Part shown: in pieces, positions 6,135-13,347 of the stretch
How the letters are laid out: each line of letters opens with the position of its first letter
How positions within the stretch are numbered: position 1 is the first letter of the stretch
Origin: CBFDBF01 sp050287965
GTDB lineage: Bacteria > Pseudomonadota > Gammaproteobacteria > Chromatiales > Chromatiaceae
Assembly (NCBI GenBank): GCA_050287965.1
Contig: JBNKCX010000039.1
Coordinates: 1 to 14,462 of the forward strand
Reading direction: 5' to 3'
DNA: 14,462 bases
Position numbers and translations under genes: made by a program
The notes under the pieces: generated by a model
Told to the model about the DNA's origin: nothing
Database searches by the model: none
The model's input: the letters and a program-made list of their open reading frames with translations, nothing else

Positions 6135-7685
6135 TTATTCTTCGTTTTCCTGCTCGTCGGCATCCGCCTCGTCCTCGTCGTCCTCGGTCTTCTGACCGGT
6201 GAGAACAATGGCGTTGCTGACCAGCTGGTGAACGCTGACGATCTGGTCCATCTCCATACCGTAGTAAGGCAGCACCTTGGTGAACTGGCTCTTACAGATG
6301 GCACAGATGGCCGCCATGTGGGTGACCCCTTGCTCATTCATGGCGTTCTGCAGCGCGGTCATCCTCGGCAGGGCGCCCTTGACGCGGACCTCCATCAGAT
6401 CGTCGGTCAACAGACCGCCGCCACCACCACAGCAGAAGGTTTTCTCGCCGATGGTGTTATGGTCCATATCCACATAGTTGTTACAGACCGCCTTGATCAC
6501 CTCGCGCGGGACGGTGAACTGGCCGCCCGGCTTATCACCCATGCGTGTGGCGCGGGCCACGTTACAGGAGTCGTGGAAGGTGACCACCATATCGTCGTTC
6601 TGGGACTTGTCGATATTGAGCCTGCCTTCCTTGATCAGCTCGTGGGTGAACTCGCAGATGTGCTGCGGCACCGGATAGTTGGGATCGAGGAAGTCGAAGG
6701 GGCCGGCCAAAGTGTTCAGGAAGGCGTAGGCCACACGCCAGGCATGGCCGCATTCGCCGAACACGATGCGCTTGACGCCCAGTTCCAGGGCCGCCTTGCG
6801 CACCCGCATGGCCACCCGGCGCATGTTCTCGTAGGAACCGATGAACATACCGAAGTTGCCGGCCTCAGAGGCGGTGGTGCTCATGGTCCAGCTGATGCCG
6901 GCCTCATGAAACACCTTGCCGTAGCCGATCAGGCCGTCCACATGGGGCTCGACGAAGAAGTCGGCGGAGGGGGTGACCAGCAGCACCTCGACACCTTTGA
7001 CATCCAACGGGAATTTCACCTCCACGCCGAAGTCGTCCATCATATCTTCTTCCAGTCCTTCCAGGGTATCCGCGATAGCGGGACCGGGAAGCCCGAGGTT
7101 GTTTCCGATCTTATGGACCTTGGCGATGATCTCGTTACAGTACTTCTGGCCGTAACCGATGCTGTCCAGGATCTCACGGGCCGCCATGGAAATCTCGGCG
7201 GTATCGATCCCGTAGGGACAGAACACCGAGCAGCGGCGGCACTGGGAACATTGATGGTAGTAGTTGTACCACTCGTCCAGGGTTTCCCGGGTCAGATCTT
7301 CAGCGCCCACCAGCTTGGGGAAATATTTCCCGGCCAGGGTGAAGTAGCGGCGATAAACCTTGCGCAGCAGGTCCTGTCGGCCCACCGGCATGTTCTTGGG
7401 ATCGCCGGTGCTCAGGAAGTAGTGACACTTGTCCGTGCAGGAACCGCACTTTACGCAGGCGTCGAGATAGACCTGCAACGAGCGATAGCGGCTGCGCAGA
7501 TCATCCAGCTTCTCCAGCGCCTTCTCATGCCAATCCTCCACCAGTTCGCCGGGGAACCCCAGATCGGTGTTGTGTTCAGGATTGGTAACCGGATATGACT
7601 TGCAATGAGCCATAGTACCTTCCTGAACCGCCGGAACGTCTACGAACTCTTTTAACTCCGGAACCTCAAATTCTGCCTTAGCCAT
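6135..7685 (-). CDS. dsrK: DsrK, cytoplasmic HdrD-like Fe-S subunit of DsrMKJOP
   Basis: The 516-residue protein resembles HdrD of heterodisulfide reductase. Two ferredoxin-type motifs, C77-x2-C80-x2-C83-x3-C87 and C146-x2-C149-x2-C152-x3-C156, hold [4Fe-4S] clusters. The C-terminal half has the CCG-type catalytic region: HDSC (371-374), FCCGGGGG with C418-C419, and CAIC (461-464), which in HdrB/HdrD relatives bind a special cluster that acts on disulfides. DsrK is thought to react with the C-terminal cysteines of DsrC. Cys312 in GECGHAWR is another conserved-looking cysteine. The last 18 residues are almost all acidic (EDDEDEADADEQENEE), a disordered tail of unknown use. It follows dsrM by 27 bp. 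The start MAKAEFEVPELKEF matches the family. Confidence 0.96.
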   Translation of the reverse strand: MAKAEFEVPELKEFVDVPAVQEGTMAHCKSYPVTNPEHNTDLGFPGELVEDWHEKALEKLDDLRSRYRSLQVYLDACVKCGSCTDKCHYFLSTGDPKNMPVGRQDLLRKVYRRYFTLAGKYFPKLVGAEDLTRETLDEWYNYYHQCSQCRRCSVFCPYGIDTAEISMAAREILDSIGYGQKYCNEIIAKVHKIGNNLGLPGPAIADTLEGLEEDMMDDFGVEVKFPLDVKGVEVLLVTPSADFFVEPHVDGLIGYGKVFHEAGISWTMSTTASEAGNFGMFIGSYENMRRVAMRVRKAALELGVKRIVFGECGHAWRVAYAFLNTLAGPFDFLDPNYPVPQHICEFTHELIKEGRLNIDKSQNDDMVVTFHDSCNVARATRMGDKPGGQFTVPREVIKAVCNNYVDMDHNTIGEKTFCCGGGGGLLTDDLMEVRVKGALPRMTALQNAMNEQGVTHMAAICAICKSQFTKVLPYYGMEMDQIVSVHQLVSNAIVLTGQKTEDDEDEADADEQENEE

Positions 7686-7712
7686 GTAGTGCCCCCGTAG
7701 GCTCGGTAAAGG

Positions 7713-8450
7713 TTAACTCTGCTCTTGTTCTTCCAACGCCTTCGCCCAGGGAGCGATATGGCGCTGTTCGCGCGGATTATCCACCTGGTTGCGGGTCGGG
7801 CTGAAAAATATCCCCGGCACGTGCAACAACTTGCTGAAAGGAAAGATAATCATCAGCACCGCCACCAGCAGCAGATGCACCATGAGCAGAGGGTCGGCCG
7901 GCAGCGAACCACCAGCTAAGGTGAAGAACTGCTTGACCGCAACGATATCGGTATGGGCAACGAAGCTCATTGTCAGACCGCTGGAACCGATCAGCATCAG
8001 CAGGATCAGCATCAGGTAATCGGAGGGTGCAGAGATGTAACGCACGCGATCGACCAGGATGCGCCGCAGGAAGAGTCCGCCCAAACCAAGCGCCATGGCG
8101 AAGCCGGCATACTTGCCGAACGGCTGCACCAGTTCAATCAGCAGCCAGACAACCCCGGGAACCCAGGACGGATCCACGAAATAACGCAGATGGCGCAGCA
8201 ACACCAATGCCAGACCCATATGGAAGGCCCAGGAAAAAAGCCAGGTCCACTTGGTGCTTTTAAAAAGGCTCTCGAAAAATACCACCTCCCGAAACATACG
8301 CATGACCACGCCGGTTTTGGTTACCGGCGCCGGAGTGGTGGCGATCTTTAGGGGAGCGGGCGTTCTGGCATACTGGATAATTTTGATGGCCGTAAAAATG
8401 ACCAACACCAAGGTCGCCACAATGAACAGCAAGCCGAAGAAAATAGACAT
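7713..8450 (-). CDS. dsrM: DsrM, membrane cytochrome b subunit (NarI-like)
   Basis: The 245-residue protein has about five membrane segments, near residues 2-22, 68-88, 98-128, 144-164 and 190-210, as in the NarI family of b-type cytochromes. Candidate haem-ligating histidines lie in or near these helices: His77, His87, His166, His192 and His210. DsrM pairs with DsrK and links it to the quinone pool. The C-terminal tail (residues 213-245) is polar and probably cytoplasmic. It is the first gene after the 235-bp spacer downstream of dsrC. The start at 8450 gives MSIFFGLLFIV, the usual N-terminus, with GCAGGA upstream. Confidence 0.95.
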   Translation of the reverse strand: MSIFFGLLFIVATLVLVIFTAIKIIQYARTPAPLKIATTPAPVTKTGVVMRMFREVVFFESLFKSTKWTWLFSWAFHMGLALVLLRHLRYFVDPSWVPGVVWLLIELVQPFGKYAGFAMALGLGGLFLRRILVDRVRYISAPSDYLMLILLMLIGSSGLTMSFVAHTDIVAVKQFFTLAGGSLPADPLLMVHLLLVAVLMIIFPFSKLLHVPGIFFSPTRNQVDNPREQRHIAPWAKALEEQEQS

Positions 8451-8685
8451 TTTCCTGCAGTCCTCTGTCGGAAGAAATTCCGAACCTGCGCCTTATGGAC
8501 GCACCGGGTGCAAGGCTTAGAAAGGACGGCCCCTACAAAAAACGGTGGCTGGAATCCAGATCTGATCCCCGTATTTTCTTGCCGGCTTTCTAATTAAGCC
8601 TTGTACTTATATGCGTGCCTTCCGGCACAGGATCCAGATTAAACAGGCCGGGAGAGGAAATCCCCTCCCGGCCGCTCGATACAGC
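8451..8685. other. dsrC-dsrM spacer with four small hairpins
   Basis: This is the largest gap inside the main dsr operon. It holds a hairpin directly after dsrC (listed separately), a perfect GTGCC-TTCC-GGCAC hairpin at 8615-8628, a small GCAC-CGG-GTGC hairpin at 8501-8511, and a TCGGAA-GAAA-TTCCGA hairpin at 8468-8483 about 18 bp before the dsrM start. No open frame on either strand is convincing. The arrangement fits an mRNA processing or attenuation region that separates highly expressed dsrC from the membrane-complex genes. I see no clear promoter. Confidence 0.5.
8646..8673 (-). terminator. Hairpin after dsrC, possible leaky terminator
   Basis: GGCCGGGAG (8646-8654) pairs with CTCCCGGCC (8665-8673), extended by two further G-C pairs after one A-C mismatch, around an AAAT loop. 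On the minus strand it is followed by TGTTTAATCT, a broken T tract, so termination would be partial. It starts 12 bp after the dsrC stop. A 3' hairpin that stabilises the dsrC mRNA is an equal possibility. Confidence 0.55.
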
Positions 8686-9021
8686 TTAGATACAACCGGT
8701 CGGTTTCGGCAGACCGGCGAAACGACAGGCCTGCTTGCCCGGACCGTAGGGGAACAGCGCGTACAGATACTTGCTATTGCCCTTATCCTTGCCCAGTTTC
8801 TTGCCAACGGCCTTGGTCAGAACACGTACGGCGGGAGCGATCTGGTATTCTTCGTAATACTCACGCAGGAAATTGATGATTTCCCAGTGCTCGTCATTCA
8901 GTTCCAGATCGTCCTGGGCTGCCATCACATTAGCAACAGCCGGAAACCAGTCGTCCAGGTTTACCAGGAAGCCCTCTTCATCGACCTCAAGGGCCTTGCC
9001 TTCTACATCGATAGTAGCCAT
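8686..9021 (-). CDS. dsrC: DsrC, sulfur carrier protein and substrate of DsrAB
   Basis: The 111-residue protein is of the DsrC/TusE family. Its conserved C-terminal arm KQACRFAGLPKPTGCI carries Cys99 and the penultimate Cys110, ten residues apart as in all functional DsrC proteins, so it is a true DsrC rather than a TusE with one cysteine. Family motifs LNDEHWEIINFLREYY (about 41-56) and GNSKYLYALFPYGP (81-94) are intact. DsrC receives sulfur from DsrEFH, presents it as persulfide or trisulfide to DsrAB, and is re-oxidised by DsrMKJOP. The start has AGGAGA at good spacing. It lies 43 bp after dsrH and is followed by a hairpin. Confidence 0.97.
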   Translation of the reverse strand: MATIDVEGKALEVDEEGFLVNLDDWFPAVANVMAAQDDLELNDEHWEIINFLREYYEEYQIAPAVRVLTKAVGKKLGKDKGNSKYLYALFPYGPGKQACRFAGLPKPTGCI

Positions 9022-9064
9022 TTAATTTCTCCTAGGTTAGTAACTTTTCAAGGACCGGGGCGGA

Positions 9065-9370
9065 TTAAACCCAGGCCTGAACCTTGTCGTGCTCGGCGGC
9101 AAGTTCAACAAAACCGGCGTAGTCTACCACTTCGACGCCGTCGATCAACCTGTCAGCCGATACGCCCCGTGCCTTCATGTCCGGGCCTAAAACATAGAGT
9201 TTTACGCCTGCTACGGACTTCACCTTCTCCTCGATCGCGGTTCCGCTCATTGCGGCATAAACCGCGTCCTCATAGAAAAGGATGGCGCTCCCCTCTTTTA
9301 CGTAGGACACACAGCTTGCTACGGAGCTTTTCTCAAAGGGTGATTTATTTACAGTATGTAACGTGCTCAT
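9065..9370 (-). CDS. dsrH: DsrH, small subunit of the DsrEFH sulfurtransferase
   Basis: The 101-residue protein is homologous to TusB. Cys20 (PFEKSSVASCVSY) matches the conserved cysteine of A. vinosum DsrH. The stretch LYVLGPDMKARG and the end VVDYAGFVELAAEHDKVQAWV are typical. DsrH forms a hexamer with DsrE and DsrF in the cytoplasm that relays persulfide sulfur to DsrC. I chose the ATG at 9370 (MSTLHTVNKSPF), which matches family N-termini. A GTG three codons upstream (9379) would leave almost no gap after dsrF. Confidence 0.94.
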   Translation of the reverse strand: MSTLHTVNKSPFEKSSVASCVSYVKEGSAILFYEDAVYAAMSGTAIEEKVKSVAGVKLYVLGPDMKARGVSADRLIDGVEVVDYAGFVELAAEHDKVQAWV

Positions 9371-9385
9371 TCCTATCACTCCGTA

Positions 9386-9796
9386 TCAGAAACTGAAAAG
9401 GACGTCCTGGTCGTCCATCAGATCAGCCAGTTCCGCCCGGCTGACCAGTCGAATGGAGTCCTTCTCCGCCCAGTCGTCGTCCTCGTCCTCATAAGTGAGG
9501 TGTGTCAGATCCTCCAGCGTCAGGCCGCGCTCCTCCAGCGACTCCTTCTCGACATAGATCTTGGTGACATCGTAGTCACCAAGGGCCGAGTAGGTCGGTG
9601 AGAAGTTCTTCATCTCAACTTCCTTTGTATCCTGACCCTTAACCAACTGATACACACCGTCGTCCAGGAACGCCAGACTGACGTCCTGATCGAAAGCGGC
9701 GCCGATCAGTACAACCTCGAGCGATTCCCAGGCGTAGATAGTGCCATAGGGTGCACGACGATTGAGGTACATGAACTTCTTAATATCTTCAGACAT
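9386..9796 (-). CDS. dsrF: DsrF, subunit of the DsrEFH sulfurtransferase
   Basis: The 136-residue protein is homologous to TusC and has the same length as A. vinosum DsrF. It opens MSEDIKKFMYLNRRAPYGTIYAWESLEVVLIGAAFDQ, with the conserved RRAPYG motif (14-19) and the AAFDQDVSLAFLDDGVYQL strand region. It contains no cysteine, consistent with its structural rather than sulfur-binding role in the complex. GGAGG lies 8 nt before the ATG. It follows dsrE by 16 bp and precedes dsrH by 15 bp, so the three genes form a tight unit. Confidence 0.95.
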   Translation of the reverse strand: MSEDIKKFMYLNRRAPYGTIYAWESLEVVLIGAAFDQDVSLAFLDDGVYQLVKGQDTKEVEMKNFSPTYSALGDYDVTKIYVEKESLEERGLTLEDLTHLTYEDEDDDWAEKDSIRLVSRAELADLMDDQDVLFSF

Positions 9797-9812
9797 GATT
9801 CAACCTCCGTAC

Positions 9813-10205
9813 TCAATCGCCGAACACGACCAGCCGATCCGACTGGACGGCAGCCTCGATCAACTGCCCCAGACCGGAAATGCGGAACTTGGGATGGATG
9901 TTGGTGGCATCTTTACCGTTACGTTCAGCCTCACCGTCATCCACGATACCGCGCCGCTGGGCGGCCGCGACACAGACCACCAGATCCAGCTCGTGCTGCT
10001 CCGCAAGATCGGCCCAACGGTTGACGATATGCCGGTCATCCTGCGGCGGCGTGGTCAGACGGGTGCTGTTAGCAACGCCGTCGTGGTAGAAGAAAACACG
10101 GAAGATTTCGTGTCCCTTCTCCAGGGCGGCCTTGGTGAACTGGTACGCCGAGTCCACCGCCTGATGCTGGTAAGGCCCTTCATTTATTTGAATCGAAAAC
10201 TTCAT
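9813..10205 (-). CDS. dsrE: DsrE, catalytic subunit of the DsrEFH sulfurtransferase
   Basis: The 130-residue protein is homologous to TusD. Cys78 in LDLVVCVAAAQRRGI is at the position of the sulfur-binding cysteine of A. vinosum DsrE and is the only cysteine. The N-terminal strand FSIQINEGPYQHQAVDSAYQFTKAAL and the end LGQLIEAAVQSDRLVVFGD are typical of the DsrE fold. Presence of DsrEFH beside DsrAB is the standard marker that the sulfite reductase runs in the oxidative direction. AAGGA precedes the ATG by 7 nt. It follows dsrB by 38 bp. Confidence 0.96.
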   Translation of the reverse strand: MKFSIQINEGPYQHQAVDSAYQFTKAALEKGHEIFRVFFYHDGVANSTRLTTPPQDDRHIVNRWADLAEQHELDLVVCVAAAQRRGIVDDGEAERNGKDATNIHPKFRISGLGQLIEAAVQSDRLVVFGD

Positions 10206-10243
10206 TTGCGATCCTTTGTTTTCGGGAGTAATGGGCTTCGCAA

Positions 10244-11314
10244 TCAGAAGCGAATGTGGTTAGAAGCGTTCAGATTCACACGACCGCCGTGCCAATCATC
10301 CATGTGATACTTGGTGAACGGCAGGCCGGTCTTCTCGAAGAAGCGGCCCCAACCGATGCGCTCGGCCCACTCGCCGATACGCTCCCAATCCTTGGCGTCT
10401 TCCTTGTAGGCATTCAGGATCCTCTTGACGATGTCGGCGACTTCCGGCCAGCGCGGCGGGTTGTTCGGCACATTAGATGCGACCAGCTTGTGGAAAGTGG
10501 GCTTGCTGCGGGCGTTGGAGCTCTTGCCACCTACCCAGATCGCGAAGTTGGAGTGAACCGGATCGTTGATCTGCATCGGCGGACAAGGCGGGAAACAGGC
10601 GCCACAACAGACGCACTTCTTCTCATCCACTTCCAGGGACGGCTTGCCGTTGACCATGGCCGGGCGGATAGCCGCTACCGGACAGCGGGCCACGACGGAG
10701 GGACGCTCACAGACGTTGCCCACCAGATTGTGGTCGATCTTGGGCGGCTTGGTGTGCTGAACGTTGATGGCGATGTCGCCCTGGCCGCCGCAGTTGATCT
10801 GGCAGCAGGAGGTGGTCATCTTCACGCGGTTCGGCATGTTCTCGTTCTGGAACTCCCCGATCAGCTCGTCCATCAGAGCCTTCACGGCGCCGGAGGCGTC
10901 GGTACCCGGGATGTCGCAGTGCAGCCAGCCCTGGGTGTGGGCAATCATGGAAACGGAAGGACCGGTACCACCGATGGGGTAACCCTTTTCGGTCAGCATG
11001 TCGATCAGCGGCTGGACCTTGGACTCTTCGCTAACCATGAACTCGATGTTGGAACGGGCGGTGAAGCGGACATACCCTTCGGCCCGTTCGTCGGCGATAT
11101 CCATCAGCTCACGGATCATGGTGACGTCCATCTGCCGGGGAGTACCGGCACGTACGGTCCACACTTCGTCACCGCTCTTGGCGACGTGATGCAGTACGCC
11201 CGGACGCGGACGGTCGTGATAGGCCCAGGCACCATAGTTCTTCTTCAGTACCGGATGCAGGTACGGATCCATCTCCGGGACGCCACTTTCAATAGGCATA
11301 CGAGGTTCGGCCAT
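10244..11314 (-). CDS. dsrB: DsrB, sulfite reductase beta subunit, oxidative type
   Basis: The 356-residue protein is the beta subunit of the alpha2beta2 reverse dissimilatory sulfite reductase. The siroheme/[4Fe-4S] motif is C170-C171-x3-C175 (TTSCCQINCGG), with Cys133 (GWLHCDIPG) earlier in the chain as a likely further member. The inserted ferredoxin domain has Cys211 (ARCPVAAI) and C234, C237, C240 and C244 in KKCVCCGACFPPCPP. I take the ATG at 11314 (MAEPRMPIESGVPEMDPYLHPVL), because GGAGG lies 7 nt upstream and the N-terminus fits the family. The open frame does extend 27 codons further. It follows dsrA by 111 bp, with no terminator seen between them. Confidence 0.96.
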   Translation of the reverse strand: MAEPRMPIESGVPEMDPYLHPVLKKNYGAWAYHDRPRPGVLHHVAKSGDEVWTVRAGTPRQMDVTMIRELMDIADERAEGYVRFTARSNIEFMVSEESKVQPLIDMLTEKGYPIGGTGPSVSMIAHTQGWLHCDIPGTDASGAVKALMDELIGEFQNENMPNRVKMTTSCCQINCGGQGDIAINVQHTKPPKIDHNLVGNVCERPSVVARCPVAAIRPAMVNGKPSLEVDEKKCVCCGACFPPCPPMQINDPVHSNFAIWVGGKSSNARSKPTFHKLVASNVPNNPPRWPEVADIVKRILNAYKEDAKDWERIGEWAERIGWGRFFEKTGLPFTKYHMDDWHGGRVNLNASNHIRF

Positions 11315-11425
11315 TTTATTCCTCCAAAAATCTCTATATCTGATTCGTTTCAGGGCTTTTCCGGACTTGCCGTCCGGGTCCGCCCCAATCACCAACCGGT
11401 TTCATACCGGTAAGCGGCGTATTAA

Positions 11426-12664
11426 TTAACCGTGACGCTCATTCCATTTGGCGACTTCGTCGTCCCAGCCGTCCATACGGACGTAGGGGTTCATGCGCGG
11501 ACGGTTGATCATGTTAGGATCGATCTCCAGGCCGATACCTTCCAGGAAATTGGCCAGACCGATACGCTCGATCATCTCGCCGGTACGCTCGTGTTCCAGG
11601 GCGTTATCGGCGAAGAACTCGATGATCTCGGTGGCCAGCTCGCGCAGGGCCTCGAAATCGTCGTCGCTTTCCAGCTTCATGAAGGGAACGATCACGGTGC
11701 CCATGAGGTCGCCGATCTTCAGGGTACGCTTACCACCGCAGAGCAGGGTGATACCCTTGTCGTCGCCCGGAGAGAGGGCCTTGGTCATGACGTTGATGCA
11801 GTGCATGCAGCGCACGCAGTTGCTGTTGTCAACTTCCAGCTCGTCACCGTCGGTCAGGGTCAGGGCCTGGGTCGGGCAGCGGGTGATGACGTTGTCGATC
11901 ACATACTGGCGGCCTTTTTCACTCACGAAGTTTTTCACTTCGGCCTGATCCACCTTCATATCGTCACGCCAGGTGCCGATGACGGAGAGGTCGGAGCGCT
12001 GAATGGAGTTGACGCAGTCGTTACCGCAACCGGAGACCTTGTACTTGAATTTGTACGGCAGGGCCGGACGGTGCATGTCGTCCAGCACGTTGTTCACCAG
12101 CATGCGCATGGTGCGACCTTCGTCGAAGCAGGAGTGCTCGCAGCGGGCGGCACCCACACAGGACATACCGGTACGCACAGCCGGACCGGCGCCGCCCATG
12201 TCAAAGCCCATTTCGTTTATCTCGTCGAAGGCTTCCTGTACCTTCTCGGTGGCGCAGCCCTGGAACATGATGTCACCGGACTGGCCGTGCAGGGCGATAA
12301 GACCGGAACCGTGCTTCTCCCAGATATCGCAAAGCTTGCGCAGGGTATTGGTGTCGTAATGCATCCCGGGAGGCGGCATGATACGGAGGGTATGGAACTC
12401 GGCGCACGCCGGAAACTTCGGGGTACCGTCCGTGTTCTTCAGCTCGGTGAAACGCGGGATAACGCCGCCGCCGTAACCGATAACACCCACGGTGCCGCCC
12501 TTCCAGTAGCCCTTGCGGGTCTCGTAGGAAGTTTCCAGCTGACCCAGCAGGTCAACCATCATGTCTTTTTCCTTAGCGAGACGCTTGATGCCGGTCACAA
12601 AGCTGGGCCATGGACCGTTCTCAAGCTCATCCAGCATCGGGGTATTGTGCAGCGGTTTCGCCAT
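11426..12664 (-). CDS. dsrA: DsrA, sulfite reductase alpha subunit, oxidative type
   Basis: The 412-residue protein is the alpha subunit of reverse dissimilatory sulfite reductase, which oxidises sulfur carried by DsrC to sulfite in the cytoplasm. The siroheme/[4Fe-4S] motif is complete: C169-x5-C175 (SCVGAARCEHSCF) and C213-x3-C217 (SGCGNDC). The ferredoxin domain has Cys263 (TRCPTQAL) and C283-x2-C286-x2-C289 (NCVRCMHC). The length matches family members (about 415). The ATG at 12664 (MAKPLHNTPMLDELE) has GAGGAG 8 nt upstream. The frame stays open for 88 more codons, but that part lacks family sequence and lies in the regulatory interval. First gene of the operon. Confidence 0.97.
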   Translation of the reverse strand: MAKPLHNTPMLDELENGPWPSFVTGIKRLAKEKDMMVDLLGQLETSYETRKGYWKGGTVGVIGYGGGVIPRFTELKNTDGTPKFPACAEFHTLRIMPPPGMHYDTNTLRKLCDIWEKHGSGLIALHGQSGDIMFQGCATEKVQEAFDEINEMGFDMGGAGPAVRTGMSCVGAARCEHSCFDEGRTMRMLVNNVLDDMHRPALPYKFKYKVSGCGNDCVNSIQRSDLSVIGTWRDDMKVDQAEVKNFVSEKGRQYVIDNVITRCPTQALTLTDGDELEVDNSNCVRCMHCINVMTKALSPGDDKGITLLCGGKRTLKIGDLMGTVIVPFMKLESDDDFEALRELATEIIEFFADNALEHERTGEMIERIGLANFLEGIGLEIDPNMINRPRMNPYVRMDGWDDEVAKWNERHG

Positions 12665-12706
12665 TACATTTCTCCTCAAGTGTTGATGGTTAGCGCGTCC
12701 TCCGCC

Positions 12707-12740
12707 GTCCTTCGATTCGAAGGATCGCGCGGTTGCCGCG
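12707..12740 (-). promoter_or_regulatory. Two tandem hairpins in the dsrA leader
   Basis: TCCTTCGA (12708-12715) is an exact inverted repeat of TCGAAGGA (12717-12724). Directly beside it CGCGG (12728-12732) pairs with CCGCG (12736-12740) around TTG. Both lie 44-76 bp before the dsrA start codon, inside the likely mRNA leader. No T tract follows, so a stability or translation role is more likely than termination. Confidence 0.45.
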
Positions 12741-12846
12741 AACCCATGCAATTTAAAACCTCGTAACGGACCTTTCAGTCCTACAATGGCGGGAAATTCT
12801 AGGGATTCCCGGCACGGGAAAATATCCTCCTGATGGGGGGCATACC

Positions 12847-12891
12847 TATCCCCTTTATATCCCAAATGGGATATACACCCCCCGCTATCCC
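12847..12891. promoter_or_regulatory. Operator-like palindrome with repeated TATCCC boxes
   Basis: The core TATATCCCAAATGGGATATA (12856-12875) is a perfect 9-bp inverted repeat with a 2-bp centre. The half-site TATCCC recurs in direct orientation at 12847-12852, 12858-12863 and 12886-12891, and inverted at 12868-12873. The core lies about 190 bp upstream of dsrA. Its symmetry and extra half-sites suggest a dimeric regulator. I do not recognise the motif as that of a named regulator. Confidence 0.55.
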
Positions 12892-13153
12892 AGGCGCCGA
12901 CAATATATAAGGTCTGACCGGGAACCAAACCATCCGCTTTCTGTGGGTATCTACCTCTTTGGAGCCCACGCCGGTACCCTTTATTTTTCCACTGACCATG
13001 CCCATATAGCGGAAACAGGCCCTTGCCTGCAGAAAGGGGATGAGGTTCAATCCTTCAGGTCTCGCGCGGTGCAGGTCGCGCCTGTCAGGGACCTGTCAGC
13101 GGAATAGCGGGCGCAGCCGGCCTTATCATTGCCATCATGGGGTAACGAATCAG

Positions 13154-13330
13154 ATGTTGTATCTAAGTGAAGTCTTGATACAGAGTCCCGAACTGGAAAC
13201 CTTCGAGCAACTGCTCGCGGTTGTGAGGGAACGTTCCAAGGGCGAGATGTTTTTCAAAATCGACGTCAAACCCCAGTATCCGGATACACCGGAGGATTGG
13301 GAAGACCGGCTGGAAGCGGCGTTTACCTGA
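13154..13330 (+). CDS. Small protein of unknown function, divergent from dsrA
   Basis: The predicted product has 58 residues (MLYLSEVLIQSPELETFEQL...), is acidic, has no signal peptide, membrane segment or cysteine, and looks like a compact globular domain: an N-terminal amphipathic helix, ERSKGEMFFKIDVKP as a probable strand pair, and a C-terminal PEDWEDRLEAAF helix. I do not recognise the family. The ATG at 13154 is chosen because the upstream extension (to 13040) is rich in Arg and Ser and overlaps the regulatory interval. The ribosome binding site is weak (GGGG 11 nt upstream). The next gene starts 17 bp later, so the two are probably cotranscribed. Confidence 0.65.
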   Translation: MLYLSEVLIQSPELETFEQLLAVVRERSKGEMFFKIDVKPQYPDTPEDWEDRLEAAFT

Positions 13331-13347
13331 ACAGAAGTCCTTATCTA

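Larger units (their letters stand above)
12665..13153. promoter_or_regulatory. Divergent regulatory interval upstream of dsrA
   Basis: This 489-bp gap separates dsrA from the divergent plus-strand genes. It contains the palindrome at 12856-12875 with extra TATCCC boxes, two tandem hairpins in the dsrA leader (12708-12724 and 12728-12740), and a direct repeat CCTGTCAG at 13081-13088 and 13092-13099 (period 11, about one helix turn) on the side of the plus-strand genes. A weak promoter candidate for dsrA on the minus strand is TTGGTT (-35-like) and TATATT (-10-like), 15 nt apart, around 12905-12931, which is shorter than the ideal spacing. Confidence 0.5.

Noticed and set aside
5886..7598. 570-codon open frame on the plus strand opposite dsrJ and dsrK
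   Set aside because: It is antisense to genes with full cysteine and haem motifs. Its translation is His-, Gly- and Val-rich without domain signals, as expected from the shadow of GC-rich coding sequence.
10256..12766. Long plus-strand open frames (385 and 444 codons) opposite dsrB and dsrA
   Set aside because: Both are shadows of dsrA and dsrB caused by codon bias. They show no binding sites or recognisable motifs.
12665..12928. N-terminal extension of DsrA by 88 codons
   Set aside because: The extension has no DsrA-like sequence, crosses the palindrome and leader hairpins, and the internal ATG at 12664 has an ideal ribosome binding site and family N-terminus.
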